Shown here: positions 1-13,185 of the stretch, one piece after another
Numbering within the stretch: the first letter of the stretch is position 1
Layout of the letters: every line of letters starts with the position of its first letter
Assembly: GCF_004210375.1 (NCBI RefSeq)
Contig: NC_134825.1
Span: 66,517,558-66,581,557, forward strand
Reading direction: 5' to 3'
DNA length: 64,000 bases
From: Tachypleus tridentatus
Lineage: Eukaryota > Arthropoda > Merostomata > Xiphosura > Limulidae
The notes under the pieces: generated by a model
Seen by the model: only the letters and a program-made list of their open reading frames with translations
Told to the model about the DNA's origin: nothing
Databases searched by the model: none
Position numbers and translations under genes: made by a program

Positions 1-204
1 TATATCCCCCACAACACATTGTTTATTGCAGTGTTATGATGATTATATATAACTCCACACTATATTACGTGTTGTAGAACCATAGCGATTACAGCCATTA
101 CACTATAAGAACTGGTTATAAACAAAAGGCATGTTTTCGGTCGATCAAGTCTTTTTGGATATTTTAGAGAAATCTGCTGAAGGAAACATGCCAGCAGGCA
201 AACA

Positions 205-530
205 TTTAAATTTTACTTATCCACCTAATCAGTTTTAATTCAACTCATGATTTAGAATCTAACTGAGCTTTATAAACCATTAAATCTAGCCTATCCACCT
301 CCTTATTTCCAAATCAACACACGAGTTAGATAGAATCTCACTGAATTTTCTAAGTAACTAAATCCAACCAATCCATCTCTTCAATTCATAATTTGGAATT
401 TATCGAAACTTTGTACGTATTTATATCCACCTTCTCCACCCACAATCAAATGGACTGATGAGACAGAAAGCGCTTAAACTTTCTAAGCAATTACACCCAC
501 CTCATCAATCTCCCTTTTTTCAAATCTGGG
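205..530. repeat. Old degenerate tandem repeat (~60-80-bp units)
   Basis: About four diverged units, each with a TAAATCNANCCNATCCACCT-like start followed by a GAATCT..CTGA..TT part. Confidence 0.45.
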
Positions 531-668
531 AATAGATTTGTATTATTAATACTTCTAAGAGTGGAAATAAATTGCTGATTTGATATTTGTGGATGAATGG
601 TAAATTGTTGTTTTTTTATCTATTTAAAGAAAACTTTCATAAATTTAGATGTAGGTGCAGTACAACGA

Positions 669-948
669 TTGTTTGTTTGTTTGTTTTTTAATTTCGCGCA
701 AAACTACACGAGGGCTATCTGCGCTAGACGTCCCTAATTTAGCAGTTTAAGAATAGAGGGAAGGCAACTAGTCATCACAACCCACCGCCAACTCTTGGGC
801 TACGCTTTTACCAACAAATAATGGGATTGATCGTCACATTATAACGCCCCCACAGCTGAATGGGCGAGTATGTTTGGTGTGACGTGTATTCAAACTCGCA
901 ACCCTCGGATTACGAGTCGAGTGCCCTAACACCTGGCCATGCCGGGCC
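669..948 (-). repeat. SINE family 1 (tRNA-derived), full length
   Basis: Minus orientation: tRNA-like head (GGCCCGGCATGGCCAGGTG), B box, ~200-bp body and (AAAC)n tail. Perfect 12-bp duplication GCAGTACAACGA at 657-668 and 949-960. Confidence 0.96.
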
Positions 949-2146
949 GCAGTACAACGAAGGGATTACTAACAAGGATACATATTAACATATAGCCCAA
1001 TCCTTGTGCAACATTAGATTAACAACTAATTATGTTGTTGGTTTTTATGCCACCCGCATTTACACATGGTTTAATTCTTATGAGATATAAAAATATACCC
1101 CTATTACCCCATCTCGAGTTTAATGTGTTTCTTTCTTGTTCTCTTTAGCCTTAAAAAATGTCCAATAACAACACTTCACACCTGACTAACTTCGTTACCC
1201 GAAGCTTAATTGTCCTCAACCACCGCCAATTCAAACCGATAAATTAACATTCTGTTGACAATACAGACAAAATAAATTACTGTTTTGCTACTGAGTTGCG
1301 ATAGAAAAAGTCCAACTAACTGACGTTATTACTCAACCATTAAAAGTTATCGTCAGTGTTGTTTTTGCCAGACATCCGATAAAACACGCATGGTGTTGAT
1401 CATTTCACAAAATAACACACCTGCATTTGTTTGCGTGTACTTGTAAATTTAAGCATGCCATCCGTTATACGAGCGCAAATTGTTCCCGGAAATGCGTCTA
1501 CTGTTGCTAGCGTGCAGTCGAGTCAGTTCTCTCAAATCACTCACACGCATTCATAAAATCTTACCCGTGATATTGTATTACGCCGTTACGAATACTGTAA
1601 TAATATTATTTATCAGCATTATCTACTTTTTCTTCATAACCTCCTGAAAAACAAATGACGCTAAAGACAGACAGACAGACAGTATTATTTAACACAACGT
1701 TGTTAGCGAGTGCTCCTTTTAGTTTAATGCTCCTATGAGATTTTAAAGCATACTGTGATGTATGTAGAATTTCGCTGTCAGTTGTGAGTAAAAATAACCC
1801 ATATTTTGCTAATCTAGAAACATAGCAACGTTAGTAACAACGTTTCTGTAAAACGAATTTCACATTGACTAGTTTATATCAGCTGTAGATTGCGACTGTT
1901 TCTTAAACTTTGCATCGTATATTGATTCTTTGATAATCACGTTTGTAAATAAAGAACTCTTTTAGTGCTAGGTTTGTTTTTAGATACAGAAAAAAACGTA
2001 GTTTCAGTTTTACGTTTGTAGCCTGAAACTTGAAAGTACAAAATTCCGAACACACGTGTGATTGTGGATAATATTCCACTTTTATGGATAAACTAAAAAA
2101 CAAACAAAGGTTACATAGCATGTACCACATTTGCTGCCAAAGAACG

Positions 2147-2270
2147 TTTGTTTTGTTTATTTCTTTTTAATTTCGTGCAGAGCTACACGAAGGCTATCTG
2201 CGCTAGCCGTCCCTAATTTAGTAGTGCAAGACTAAAGGGAAGGCAGCTAGTCGTCACCCCCCACCGCCAA
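2147..2270 (-). repeat. SINE family 1, 5'-truncated
   Basis: Only the tail-proximal half of the body remains, ending abruptly at ACCGCCAA. Confidence 0.92.
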
Positions 2271-2724
2271 TGAATATTTTTTTTAAGCTATTGATGTTTT
2301 TGGATATGTAATTAATTTACAGTTTAGTTTAGTGGCTGTTAATGAGATCAAATGTATAAGGCTTAAACCTTTTGGAGAGACGGGAGCAATCCTTCTTACA
2401 ACAAAAACATCATAAAGGAGTTTTATATTTTGGATTGAAATTCATATACAAATTAGTACAGTAGACAAACGTATGTAGATAAAAGTTGTATTGCAGTAAG
2501 TATCCAATTCAAATGTTTCGTACAAAGCAAAATTAGCTAGTTGATGTTGATATAGTATTTCATGAAAAGTAAAGTTCTGTAGCTCTTCTAGATTTAAAAA
2601 GCTAATAATAAAATATTAATAGTTTTGAATTGAAATTCAGTTATAAATTAATAACATACCTACATTTAAGTTAAGCTACTTACACTGCCTATTTATAATC
2701 GACACCCAATGAGTAAAGTACTTA

Positions 2725-2927
2725 GGCTTGGCATGAAATGGTGACTAGAGTACTCGACCTGTAACCTACGGGTTCAAATTCCCTTTACCAAATTCACTCT
2801 CCCTTTAGGATTGCTGTTAGAGCCACCCATCTTATTGTAAAAAGTCTTAGACAATATAAGTTAACTAAGTGGCCGATCCCAAAACTAGATAGGATTAAAG
2901 TCGAATGAAGATAAAGAAGAATCAACA
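2725..2927 (+). repeat. SINE family 3 (tRNA-like head, different tail)
   Basis: Head GGCTTGGCATGAAATGGTGA, B box GGGTTCAAATTCC, tail with CCCAAAACTAGATAGGATTA. Flanked by AGTAAAGTACTTA (2712-2724) and AGTAAAGCACTTA (2928-2940), a 13-bp duplication with one mismatch. Confidence 0.8.
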
Positions 2928-3274
2928 AGTAAAGCACTTATATAGAAAAAGATAAATTTAACGATGGGATTCATCTTATAAAGTTATTACAATCCAAAAT
3001 AAGAATGCAAATAATGTAAACAATACTATGCACGATTGACACATCATGATAACTCAAGTACCAACAAATTACCGGGTCTTATTATCACATCACACCAGAA
3101 ACTTTAGGTTTTTTAATTGTTGTACCATCCAAAGTACCTAAATTCGATCATAAATAGAAACAAAAACTTTCCTAAGGAATGTTTACTATTCTGTCAAATG
3201 TAAAAATGTATAAAACCAAGCCACACATAATTTATTCTGGGAAATATCCTACCATTGATTTGTATATTTAAAAC

Positions 3275-3541
3275 ATGGCCAGGTGGTTAGGGTGCTCGAT
3301 TCCCAATCTTCGGTCACGGTTTTGATTTCTCATCCCACCAAACTTGCTCTCTTTTTCAGATGAGGGGACGTTATAATGTTACGGTTAATCCTATTATTCG
3401 TTGCTAAAAGAGTAGCCCAAGATTTGGTGGTGTGTAGTGATTACTAGATTCCTTTACCCTAGTCTTTCACTGGTAAATTAGGAACAGCTAGTGCAGATAG
3501 TCCTCGTGTAGCTTTGCGCGAAATTCAAAACAAATAAATAA
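3275..3541 (+). repeat. SINE family 1, diverged full length
   Basis: Head GGCCAGGTGGTTAGGGTGCT through to the tail GCGAAATTCAAAACAAATAA; many substitutions. Confidence 0.92.
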
Positions 3542-5164
3542 GCATTTATTAAGAACGATAATCAAGTATATTGACTTGAGGATTAACCAATAAAAGCTGT
3601 ATATTTTCAAAATGACAGCATATGAATATTAACTTAAAAAATAACAACCAGAAAGGTTTATATTCACGAGTGAATGCAATTACACCCCTCTCCCCAATAT
3701 ACCTCATTCGATGAGATTCTCAGTGTGCAGAAAATTTCAAAAACATGATGGTATTCAAAGCAAGTAAAGTATGGGCAGGTCCAATATTTCCAAAAGAAGG
3801 GATTGTCCAAAGGATTGGATATTTAAAAGTTACACAAGGGTGGAGAATATGAGGCGGGGCTTGTCACTTTTTGAGAAATTGAAATTTATGTACGACCAGC
3901 TCTTGATACTTCCCATTGGCTTTTGCAAATCCCTGTACTTGTAAGTTAGCGATTAGAAATAAAAATGATTAATACTTTTCCTACGACTAAGCATATCATT
4001 GCGTTTATTTTCGTAGCTAAATATTAGAATCAGAACCTTGAACTGACCTTCGCAATTAAGTTATATCAAGCACCGTTCACTGATGAATTACAGAGAGGGA
4101 TGAATGTTTGATACTCATACGTATGAAAAGGGCTCCCTTAACGAACTTCAGTGGGTTTTAACTGGTAATAATATTTTGAAAGAAAAAATTCTTTATGCCT
4201 GTCGTAAACCTTTTTATATCTTGCATACAATCGAAGCCCCATTTTTCTGTGCCTCTGTCTGTTTGTCCGTTATCTAACTACTCCTAGGTCGCTGGGCCAA
4301 TCCCTACCAAACTTTTTGGAATGATAGTTTGGAATGAGAGGTATATTAATGGATGTTCACAACCCATACACTTCATTATTGCTATTATTGCGCACTTATT
4401 ATATCTGACGTAAGTTAATGTTAATTACATTCATCGATGGTGCCACGTACTTACAGAAAAACAAACTATTAAATTTTTTATAACAAACATACACACAGTG
4501 TGAAAAAGGTAACATGAACATCTTATTTATCTCAGAGGACTTCAAACGAAAGACAAAAGGCGAAAACGTTTGAAACGACGTTTTCTACAATTAAGTTTTT
4601 ATTTACGAAACTGTCTAATATTTAGGTGTCATTAGTTTATCTAGGAACTAGTTTCTAGTTAACTTACAGTTCGTATATTCCTTCGATTAGAATATTAGCA
4701 TAATTTTGTATTTTTATTCAATGAATTTCAAAATAGATTTCTCATTGCAAAAATATTTAAATACAAAGAAACTACTTTTGGTATTATATGAAAGTTAGTT
4801 TATAAACTGATTAAGGTGAGTATTAATATTGTAATTTCCCAGATTTGTCATTTTCTTGGAATTTGAGGAAAAACCGATAAAGACACATGTTACAGCAATA
4901 TAGGACTTTTCTGGCTTTGCTTCGTTTGTTGGATGTTCTTGCGAAATACTTACGTTTATGATAACATTTTTTGCTTTTCATTAAACCATGTTACAATTGT
5001 TTCACATTAAAAAATCGGTAATTTACTTCAAGTATAATAACAATGCCTTGTTATGAAAGCCTGTTTTAGCGAAAAACAGATTACTAAGAAAAATATAAAT
5101 CAAACTGTGCTGCCATCTAGTAATAATATAAAACATATTTCAAGGCTAGCGCTGGAGATTTTCG

Positions 5165-5280
5165 CGCAAAACTACGCAAGGGTTACTTATGCAATAAATT
5201 TCATAAAGTTAGACAAATACGCTAAAGGAAAAGGAGCTAGTCAAAAGTACACACTGTCAACTCCTGGACTACTCTTGTCT
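5165..5280 (-). repeat. Very diverged SINE family 1 fragment
   Basis: TCGCGCAAAACTACGCAAGGG and later CAACTCCTGGACTACTCTTG match the tail and mid-body in order. Confidence 0.5.
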
Positions 5281-5303
5281 TAGTCAGTAATTATATTTGA
5301 CGG

Positions 5304-5385
5304 TTATATATTTAAAAACGGTTGGTATGGATAGAGAAAGCACTAGTGGAGGAGCGAATAACGTTTCGATCTTCTTCTAAAACAC
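5304..5385 (-). ncRNA. Truncated hammerhead/Penelope end
   Basis: Retains the arm (AAAAACGGTTGGTATGG) and box II (GAAACG, plus 5362-5367) with one side of the stem. Box I is lost, so it is inactive. Confidence 0.6.
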
Positions 5386-5704
5386 AAAAACTACAGAGAT
5401 CGTATCACGCATGCCATCATTTTTACTGTAAGTAACATTATAATGTAAGTTTGTTTGGGAATTTTTGCGCAAAACCGTCCCGAAATTTTTGTTCTTAAAA
5501 ACACCTACAGCTTATTCTTATACGCAGGGCGTTTTTGCAGTAACCGGACATTAATCTAATGAGCCCATTTAACATATGTTTTCTTGCAAGCATTACGTGT
5601 TAGATCAATAAATCCTGGTCTTACACGGTTACATATACAAACTCACATAGACGTACCTTTATGTAATAAAACTACGTGTATAGTAAACAATAGTGTAATA
5701 GTGT

Positions 5705-5924
5705 TTTGGTTTGATTTGAATTTCGCGCAGAGCTTCATGAAGACTATCTGCACGAGTCGTCCCTAATTTAGCAGTGTAAGACTAGAGGTAAGACAACTAG
5801 TCATCATTAACCACCGCCAACTCTTGGGCTACTCTTTTACCAACGAATAATGGGATTGACCGTCGAACCCGTGACCCTCGGATTACGAGTCGAGTGCCTT
5901 AACTACCTGGTCATGCCGGGCCTG
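5705..5924 (-). repeat. SINE family 1 with internal deletion
   Basis: The body segment between GACCGTCG and AACCCGTGACC is deleted. 10-bp duplication GTAATAGTGT at 5695-5704 and 5925-5934. Confidence 0.93.
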
Positions 5925-6015
5925 GTAATAGTGTACAGATTATGAAATAGTTTACGAACGTTCAGTGTATGAAAAGGTTTTATCAGTTGAAAGAAAGAAA
6001 CTAACAAACACGAAG

Positions 6016-6271
6016 GCCCGGCATGACCAAGCGTGTTAAGGCGTGCGACTCGTAATCCGAGGATGCGAACCTGCGACGCCTCAAACATGCTCTCCCTTTC
6101 AATGATAGGAGCGTTATAATGTGACGGTCAATCCAACTATTCGTTGGTAAAAGTTGGCGGTGGGTGGTGATAACTAGCTGCCTTCCCTCTAATCTTACAC
6201 TGCTAAATTAGGGACGGCTAGCACAGATAGCCCTCGAGTAGCTTTGTGCGAAATTCAAAAAACAAACAAAC
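6016..6271 (+). repeat. SINE family 1, full length
   Basis: Head GCCCGGCATGACCAAGCGTG; tail (CAAA)n. Duplication AAACACGAAG at 6006-6015 and 6272-6281. About 20 bp of mid-body (AGTAGCCCAAG) is missing. Confidence 0.95.
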
Positions 6272-7554
6272 AAACACGAAGAATAATATTCATACTAAGG
6301 GAAAAAATAATTTGAAACTACTTATAGCATTCTGTAAAAGCCGTCTATAAAACAAATCGAAGCAAATTTATTGCAAAGTAAAGTAAATGTAAAATTGTAA
6401 TGAAGGTAAACTTATATGTTTATGCAAAACGTCTGATTGCGTGTTCACAAAATGATAAGAATGTGGTTTTGAACAAACTGCGCATGCATATTTTAGACCA
6501 AAGTATCTCTAGAAAGCCCAGAGAAATTATACTTAGTGTAATGTTCACTTTTTTGGGAAACTGCACGCGGGTTAAGTGTTGTTTATGTGAAACACTTTGC
6601 AAGTAAATAAATGAAGTTGAAATCGAATTTTTCGTCACATGATGACAGTGAAATCGTGTCCATTATGTACCGTACTTGTTGCCTTAAAAGGTTTGACTAA
6701 GAAAAAAACAACACAAATAAGGTGATTCTGAACTGAAGAATCAATACACAGTCTGAAATCCTCTGACAAAGGCGTTTTATCGATGAGATTTGCAGTCTTT
6801 GATCAAGAAGTTTACGGAAAAAGTTCCGGATAGACAGAAAAAAGTATATATGTTTGAAATGTTTTGTCTTTTACAAGTGAGAATTTTCACTCAGATATAC
6901 TTTCCACTGATATCAAATAAAAAAGGAAAACATTCAGAACATATCATCAAAATTTGAAAAGATATCACCCGAAATGGACACTGTTAAAGAATAGAGATTA
7001 ATTTAAATATTAACAGCCAGTCAACTAAACGAAAAGTCATATGTTTAACATGCACTAATGCACTTAGTTCTCAAAATGTTAAAATGAATCACACACCATA
7101 CTGCAAACACGCTTCTAAACACGTTTGAAACAGTAAGTACTGTTCTGGCTTCCGATAAATCAAGAATTTTCTTTGAGGTCTGACTTACGTCCTCGGTAAC
7201 TAAATCATTGTTTCATTACCCCACGTGAAATGTTGGTTAATTATGGCAAAATAATAATTGTATATGTAACTTAAACCGCCACGTTCGTTTCTCGAACTCT
7301 CTGTTAATAACAATAATGAGGTATTTTACTGTTCTTCGTCATTGTCAGTATTGACTGTGTGGTTTTGACTGATTTGGTAGTAATAACGGATTCGATTTAT
7401 TGACATTTCTTTTCTTATTTGGAAGCATTTAATTTTCATCTTGAGTTCAATGTATGTAAAACATAAACGCCGCATGTTAAACGAGTCTAATGTCAATAAA
7501 TCAGGAGCATGTGAAAGACCTGTTAAACCTATCCTACTTAACTGATACAGCTAG

Positions 7555-7707
7555 TGATTCTTGGGCCACCATTTAACAACGAAAAGTTGGATTGATCGTA
7601 ACACTTTAACGACCTCGCACTAAAAAAGCGGGCTTGTTTGGTGATAGGATTCGAACTCGGGGTCCACAGGTTGCGAATCGATCGCCCTAACCATCATACT
7701 GTGCCAG
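7555..7707 (-). repeat. Diverged SINE family 1, head half only
   Basis: TTCTTGGGCCACCATTTAAC to the tRNA-like head ATCGCCCTAACCATCATAC; the tail half is absent. Confidence 0.75.
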
Positions 7708-9017
7708 AATGTTTTGCAGTATATTTCAAATTTTATGCTCTAATCAATATCGAATAATCATAGTTAACATGTCAATATTATTTTTCGTTCCAATTAAAGT
7801 TTTTTTTTTCTTTCAAAATACAAAGCACTAACAAAGTATTGATGAGTGATACTATTGGCAATTTAAATTGACAGAGTTTAGACACTATGATGAGACTAAA
7901 ATACGGCTTTCTTCTTCTTATATATTAAAAAGAGTGTATTTACAAGTGTTCTCCGTTTTTAACGTCCTTGTAGACAATATGTAAGTAGTGGTGAACTTGC
8001 TTCGATCATCAGTTAATGAGGTTTCATATCACAGTGGTTATCAAAGAGAGCTTATACTCGCTTGGCCTAGCTTCTGTGCCGCCTCTCCGTTAGAGTATAT
8101 GTCGTATCCAAATGAAAGGGAGATGCAGGAGTTTGTAAAAGCTAACTTCATATTCAATATGTATTGATTGCGATAATTGACGTTGGTAAGCTGAGATTGT
8201 AGGATAAACTACTAAGACTGAGGTCATGCTTGAAAGTGTGGTAAAGACACAGTCCTTCCTATCTTTCTTTAGTGAAAAGTATTTCCTGATTATCATAGTC
8301 ATCAGTTAGTGGTGAAGTAATGATTCCAACTATTTAAATAGTTAATAAGTATTTTAGTTTTATTTTATATATTTGTTCCAGTTTCATTATAATAGCTATT
8401 CGAGTTTATTTGATTTTTATACAATAATTTCCTTAGAACCAGTTGTGGTACTTAGGTATTGAAGTTTTGTATGTAAATACCACAAACATACACCTTTTTT
8501 TAATTATGATTTTTCTTTAATAGAGTCACTTTCCCGTCTGTAGAATGAATTTGAACACCGCAGCTGACGCTAGGCTTGTCAAAATTTTGTGATCAAATTT
8601 CACTAAAAGGTAGCTTGTTTCTAAACCACTCTGCTAAAATAAACGAAAGAAAACATACTGGTAAATTCCTCTTATTTCTAAACTTGATGGATAGAATGTT
8701 AAATAAATTGTAATTGTTTGAAGCTAAAAATGCCCAAAGTTTGCCTGAATTATTATTATTTCTATATTAACATATTTAAACCTGCATAAATGTACTAAAT
8801 AATCTCCTGGCTTTGTATATTGTTTTCATATATATTTAACAGAAAGAACTGTTAGTTGAAAAGTTGGGTTACGGTGGTTTTAGTTAACGTGGTGGTTAAC
8901 ACCATCATATGGTGAAGTCAGATGCCGTTCACTTTTAATAACAACCAGAGATCAGGAGCAGGGAAGATGTAGTTCATAAATTAGTTCTGAGTACAGGCTT
9001 CAACGAATAGAAATAAT

Positions 9018-9434
9018 ATATATGTAAAAACGGCTGGTTTGGGTTGAGAAAATTTTTTTGTAGAGGATTTGTTTTTTTTTAAATTTCGCGGAAAGCTACT
9101 CGAGGGCTATCTGCGCTAGCCGTTCCTAATTTAGTAATGTAAGACTAGAGGGAAGGCAGCTAGTCATCACCACCCACCGCCAACTCTTGGACTATTCTTT
9201 TACCAACGAATAGTGTGATTGTCCGTCACATTATAACGCCTCCACGACTGAAAGGGCGAGCATGTTTGGTGCGACCGGGATTTGAACTCGCGACCCTCGG
9301 ATTACGAGTCGAACGCCTTATGTAGAGGAGCGAACTAACGTTTCGTCCTTCTTCGGTCATCGTCAGGTTCAATCCATACTAGCCATTTTTACATAAATAT
9401 TTTTCTCTACAAGTGGATTTTCTCGTCATCACTT
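9018..9434 (-). ncRNA. Hammerhead module with inverted arms, split by a SINE
   Basis: Minus-strand core CTGACGA (plus 9360-9366) and GAAAC (plus 9340-9344), with one mismatch in the GACC/GGAC stem. It is bracketed by inverted arms: TGTAAAAACGGCTGGTTTGG at 9023-9042 and the complement-like ATCCATACTAGCCATTTTTA at 9372-9391. A further segment reads GATGACGAGAAAATCCACTT on the minus strand at the outer edge. A SINE (9068-9320) sits inside the module. Confidence 0.7.
9068..9320 (-). repeat. SINE family 1 nested in a hammerhead module
   Basis: Perfect 9-bp duplication TGTAGAGGA at 9059-9067 and 9321-9329. Removing the element rejoins the hammerhead module. The extreme head is slightly truncated. 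Confidence 0.94.
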
Positions 9435-10020
9435 AATAGATATAATGTTGGAAGTAACGCACCTAGTTCAGGAAGTTGCACATTAGATGAACATTTCTAG
9501 ATAGGGCCTATTGTTCCTAACTAATCTACCTTCAGAGTCACGAGTAGTCCAACCATTAGGCCACTAGTGATATATACAACTTACTGCTTACGAAAGTACT
9601 AGCATAAGTGGCATACATTCACGAGTAACACTGTATTTCATCCGTTTGATTCTGATGAGACGTTTAATACAGCGTGAGATCCATTTCATTCCGAATGAAT
9701 GTGTAGCCAAGGTTATAGTAGGACATGCCCAAATCTGAAGTAACCACAATAGGTTTTCCGTTAAATGAGGTATCGCTTAAAACATACGTTTTATTATACA
9801 TGCCTTCAAAAGTTAAATTTCAATTGTACTATTCAGTTCATTTGCAATGTTAGCTTCAAATTGCCATGTTATAAGGTTAGAGCTCCTGTTGTAGTGTACT
9901 ATTACTAGAGTCAGAGTGAGAGAAAGTACACTCATCACATCATTACAACTAGTAACAGCTTCTAAGATCTAGGATACAAAAGAATAAACTCTCTAAAAGA
10001 GCAAAAACTGCCTTTTATTT

Positions 10021-10049
10021 TCTCTCTCTCTGTATATATATATATATAC
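10021..10049. repeat. (TC)n-(TA)n microsatellite
   Basis: TCTCTCTCTCTG followed by TATATATATATATATA. Confidence 0.85.
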
Positions 10050-10231
10050 AACTGCTGATCAATCACGCAGGAATCTAATACCATATCTTCTCCATGTTAA
10101 TCATAACATAACCCCACACAACGCATAAGTAAACACATGACACTACAGATGCAAACTTCATCAACTAAAGGCATATAGAGTAAAACACGTTATTAAGCCC
10201 AATTATCTTTGCGCCTAACTAAAACTTACTC

Positions 10232-10505
10232 AGGGTCGGGCGTGGCCAACTGGTTAGTGTACTAAGACTGTGAATCCAAGAGTTCATGGTTAGCCTCCCG
10301 TTATAGTAAAACACGCTCCGCATTTTGTGGCTGTGAGAGTGCTGCACGAGTTACGAATGGCAGACAAATACCGTTATATGGTCAGACAAGAATATCCTAA
10401 GAATTGGCGATAAGCTTTGTTGAATGGCTCCCTTGTCTTCAGACTATCATTTCAAAATGGAAGACAGCTAGTCGCAGTTAGTTCTTTGTGAGAAAGAAAA
10501 TCTTG
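10232..10505 (+). repeat. SINE-like repeat, family 4
   Basis: Head GGTCGGGCGTGGCCAACTGG with a decayed B box. The body contains GGCTCCCTTGTCTTCAGACT and the tail GAAAGAAAATCTTGAAACAA, unlike family 1. Confidence 0.65.
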
Positions 10506-10778
10506 AAACAAAGAGACAGATATCACTCATTCTAGCTACATGAAATGTGAGGAACATTGAAAGTCGTGCAGTCAGTAAGCTTTGATAGATTTTAAGCAGT
10601 TAGACCTGTAGTTGAAGTGTTAAACTTGTTTAATACACGAATTAACTAACGAATGTTGTAGCAGTCATAATATATAAAGTAAAATGCCAAGTATGTAGCA
10701 ATAAACTTTTGTGTTTCATTTAATCGCATTATTGGGTTAATTACTATATAGTTAGGATTTGAATTTTGAATTTAAGAA

Positions 10779-10836
10779 AACAAAGTAAAATATTTTCTCA
10801 ACCCAAACAAGCCGTTTTTGCATATATATTCTCGAC
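10779..10836 (+). repeat. Solo arm of a hammerhead/Penelope end
   Basis: TTTTCTCAACCCAAACAAGC then CGTTTTTGCATATATATTCTC matches the arm following the hammerhead core at 23.96 kb, in plus orientation. The core itself is absent. Confidence 0.65.
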
Positions 10837-11155
10837 ATCACTGAAAGTTCTTTGTGTCTAGTACAATAAAAATTAACAAATACTACTCCTTTACATGTTA
10901 AAACGTGTGGTTCTCATTTGTACTGTTTCACTTGGGGCATACAGGAAGTTTGATATGCACTGGAGCGGTACTTACAGCCTGAAACTAGTTTAACTGACAT
11001 GTTTAAAACTGAACAAATCAGCTTGCCCCCTAGTGGCACAGTAGAATGTCTGCTGCGCTACTAAAACTGTTTTTTAAGTTCCGTCTGCTGCCATCTATTG
11101 GCAACTAATATACTTCCACTTCTTCCACATTGTGTTTTAAAATGTATGTTTTATT

Positions 11156-11433
11156 GGTTTGTTTTGTTTTTGAATTTCGCGCAACGCTTCACGAGGGCTA
11201 TCTGTGTTAGCCGTCCCTAATTTAGCAGTGCAAGACTAGAGGGAAGGCAGCTAGTCATCACCATCCACCGCCAACTCTTGGGTTACTCTTTCACCAACGA
11301 GTAATGGGATTTACTGTAACATTATAACGCCCTCACGGCTGAAAGGGCGAGCATATTTGGTGTAACGGGGATTCTAAGCCGCGATCCTCAGATAACGAGC
11401 CGAGCGCCTTAACAATCTGGTCATGATGAGCCT
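11156..11433 (-). repeat. SINE family 1, full length
   Basis: Tail TGTTTTGTTTTTGAATTTCG to head CTGGTCATGATGAGCC; decayed B box. Confidence 0.94.
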
Positions 11434-11733
11434 AAAATTATGTTAGGGAAGTGTTTCGTTAAGTATCGTACGCCCATATATTTTCTTTGCATCTAACACT
11501 ATACATGTTTGAAATCATTCGCAGTTGTTTGTTTAAACGCGTCAATAAAAAACGTTAAGGCATTTGTTTCCAAATAAGGAAATCTGTAAATAATGTCCAA
11601 ACAAAAGTTTCTCACATTTCCACTTCAAATACCTTAGTGGTTTTGATTTTCCAAAACTTTCTTCACTAAATTTTACCCAACATAACTACTGTATGATTGT
11701 CTTTCGCTCTGGACCTCCCACTAAAATCATTCA

Positions 11734-11797
11734 GATGATGAGCTGTTATTCAGGTGAGCTGTTCTTCAGATGAGCAGTCATTCAGGTGAGCTGTCAC
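11734..11797. repeat. Short imperfect tandem repeat
   Basis: TTCAGGTGAGCTGT-type units of about 13-24 bp, four copies. Confidence 0.6.
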
Positions 11798-12189
11798 GTT
11801 GTCTTTTTGTCTAAATCAAAACAACCCAAACCTGTCCGAAATGACTTTTTGATCCACATCAAAATTGTAGTCTGGCTCAATAAATGAGGAAAATACATTT
11901 TAGTTATTATAAAATATATTGTACAAATATACATATATCTACACTAAAAACAGGGTTCTTGGAATTTGGTGACGAATCATCATTATTATTACTAGGGACA
12001 ATGAGTTACAACCATAACACAGTCTCAGTACAACTGAATTTGTTTTCCATCGAAAACACAGATTTCATTAGTAAAGATCCGCAGTCTAAATAAGTGCATG
12101 CTACATTGACCGATAAATGGCAAGAAGTCATACACTCACTGCACGGAACTTTCACACTGTAAGAACATATAGACTGACGTACGTCTATT

Positions 12190-12407
12190 GAGCCCCTGTC
12201 GCACCAAACATACTCGCCCTTTCAGCCGTGGGGGCGTTATAATATGACGGTCAATCCCATTATTCGTTGGTAAAAAAGTAGCCCAAGAGATGGCGGTGGT
12301 TGGTGATGACTAGCTGCCTTCCCTCTAGTCTTACACTGCTAAATTAAGGACGATTATCTGCGCTAGCCCTCGTGTGCCTTTGCGCGAAATTAAAAAACAA
12401 ACAAACT
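12190..12407 (+). repeat. SINE family 1, head-truncated
   Basis: Starts at CCCCTGTCGCACCAAACATA, just after the tRNA-like part, and runs to the (CAAA)n tail. Confidence 0.93.
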
Positions 12408-13052
12408 TCTGTTGAATTCTTGTCCTTATTAGCAACTTGCGTAATTAATTACTTTAATAAACTTTATTAATCTTAATTGTTCATTGAGACTGGACAAAGA
12501 ACAGCATTGAAATCAAAATATTTATCATATGATGAGAACGTTTCTTCACCCCGAGGAGGAGTATTCTATTAGTATTTGCATCCAAACTACATTCCCAAAC
12601 TTGAACAGTCGGGTATTTAATCTCAGACCTTAAAAGAATAAACCAACTTAATGTATACATGCATACATATGTAATCATATTTATCACATTAATGTAACTA
12701 CATCAGTTATTTAATCTACATAATTTAGAATAAAAATTGTGCAAATGCCTAAATATTGAATGTGAACACAACCATATATACAACCCTTCCTTTTATTAGT
12801 GCATGATTTATTTACAATTATTCTGATGTGGACTATTATTTCAAACACTGTTAATTAAGAAAAGCAAAAAAAACATATGATCGAAATTACATCCAAGATG
12901 TATATCACATTTTCAAAAAGGTTTAAGTATCAATATACAGAATTCTACGGAAATTCCTTGATTTAATAGACTGGTTTAAAATATAACATTGTAGTTAAAA
13001 AAATAATGTGTTGTTTTATTCAGTATAATTTAATAAAGATAAATGTAAAAGA

Positions 13053-13185
13053 TCGTTGTTGTTGTTTTGAATTAAGTATAAAGCTACACAATGAGCTATC
13101 TGTGCTCTACCCACCACGGGTATCGAAACCCGGATTTTAGCGTTGTAAGTCCGCAGACATACCGCTGAACCAGTGGGGAAAGAAG
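13053..13185 (-). repeat. SINE family 2 (tRNA-Val-like head)
   Basis: Minus orientation head CCCCACTGGTTCAGCGGTAT with a TTACAAC anticodon-loop-like segment, B box GGGTTTCGATACCC, tail (CAA)n. Duplication TGTAAAAGA at 13044-13052 and 13186-13194. Confidence 0.88.

Noticed and set aside
4200..4400. Possible transposon fragment (TCTGTCTGTTTGTCCGTTAT region)
   Set aside because: No second copy in the window, no ends and no coding similarity could be shown.
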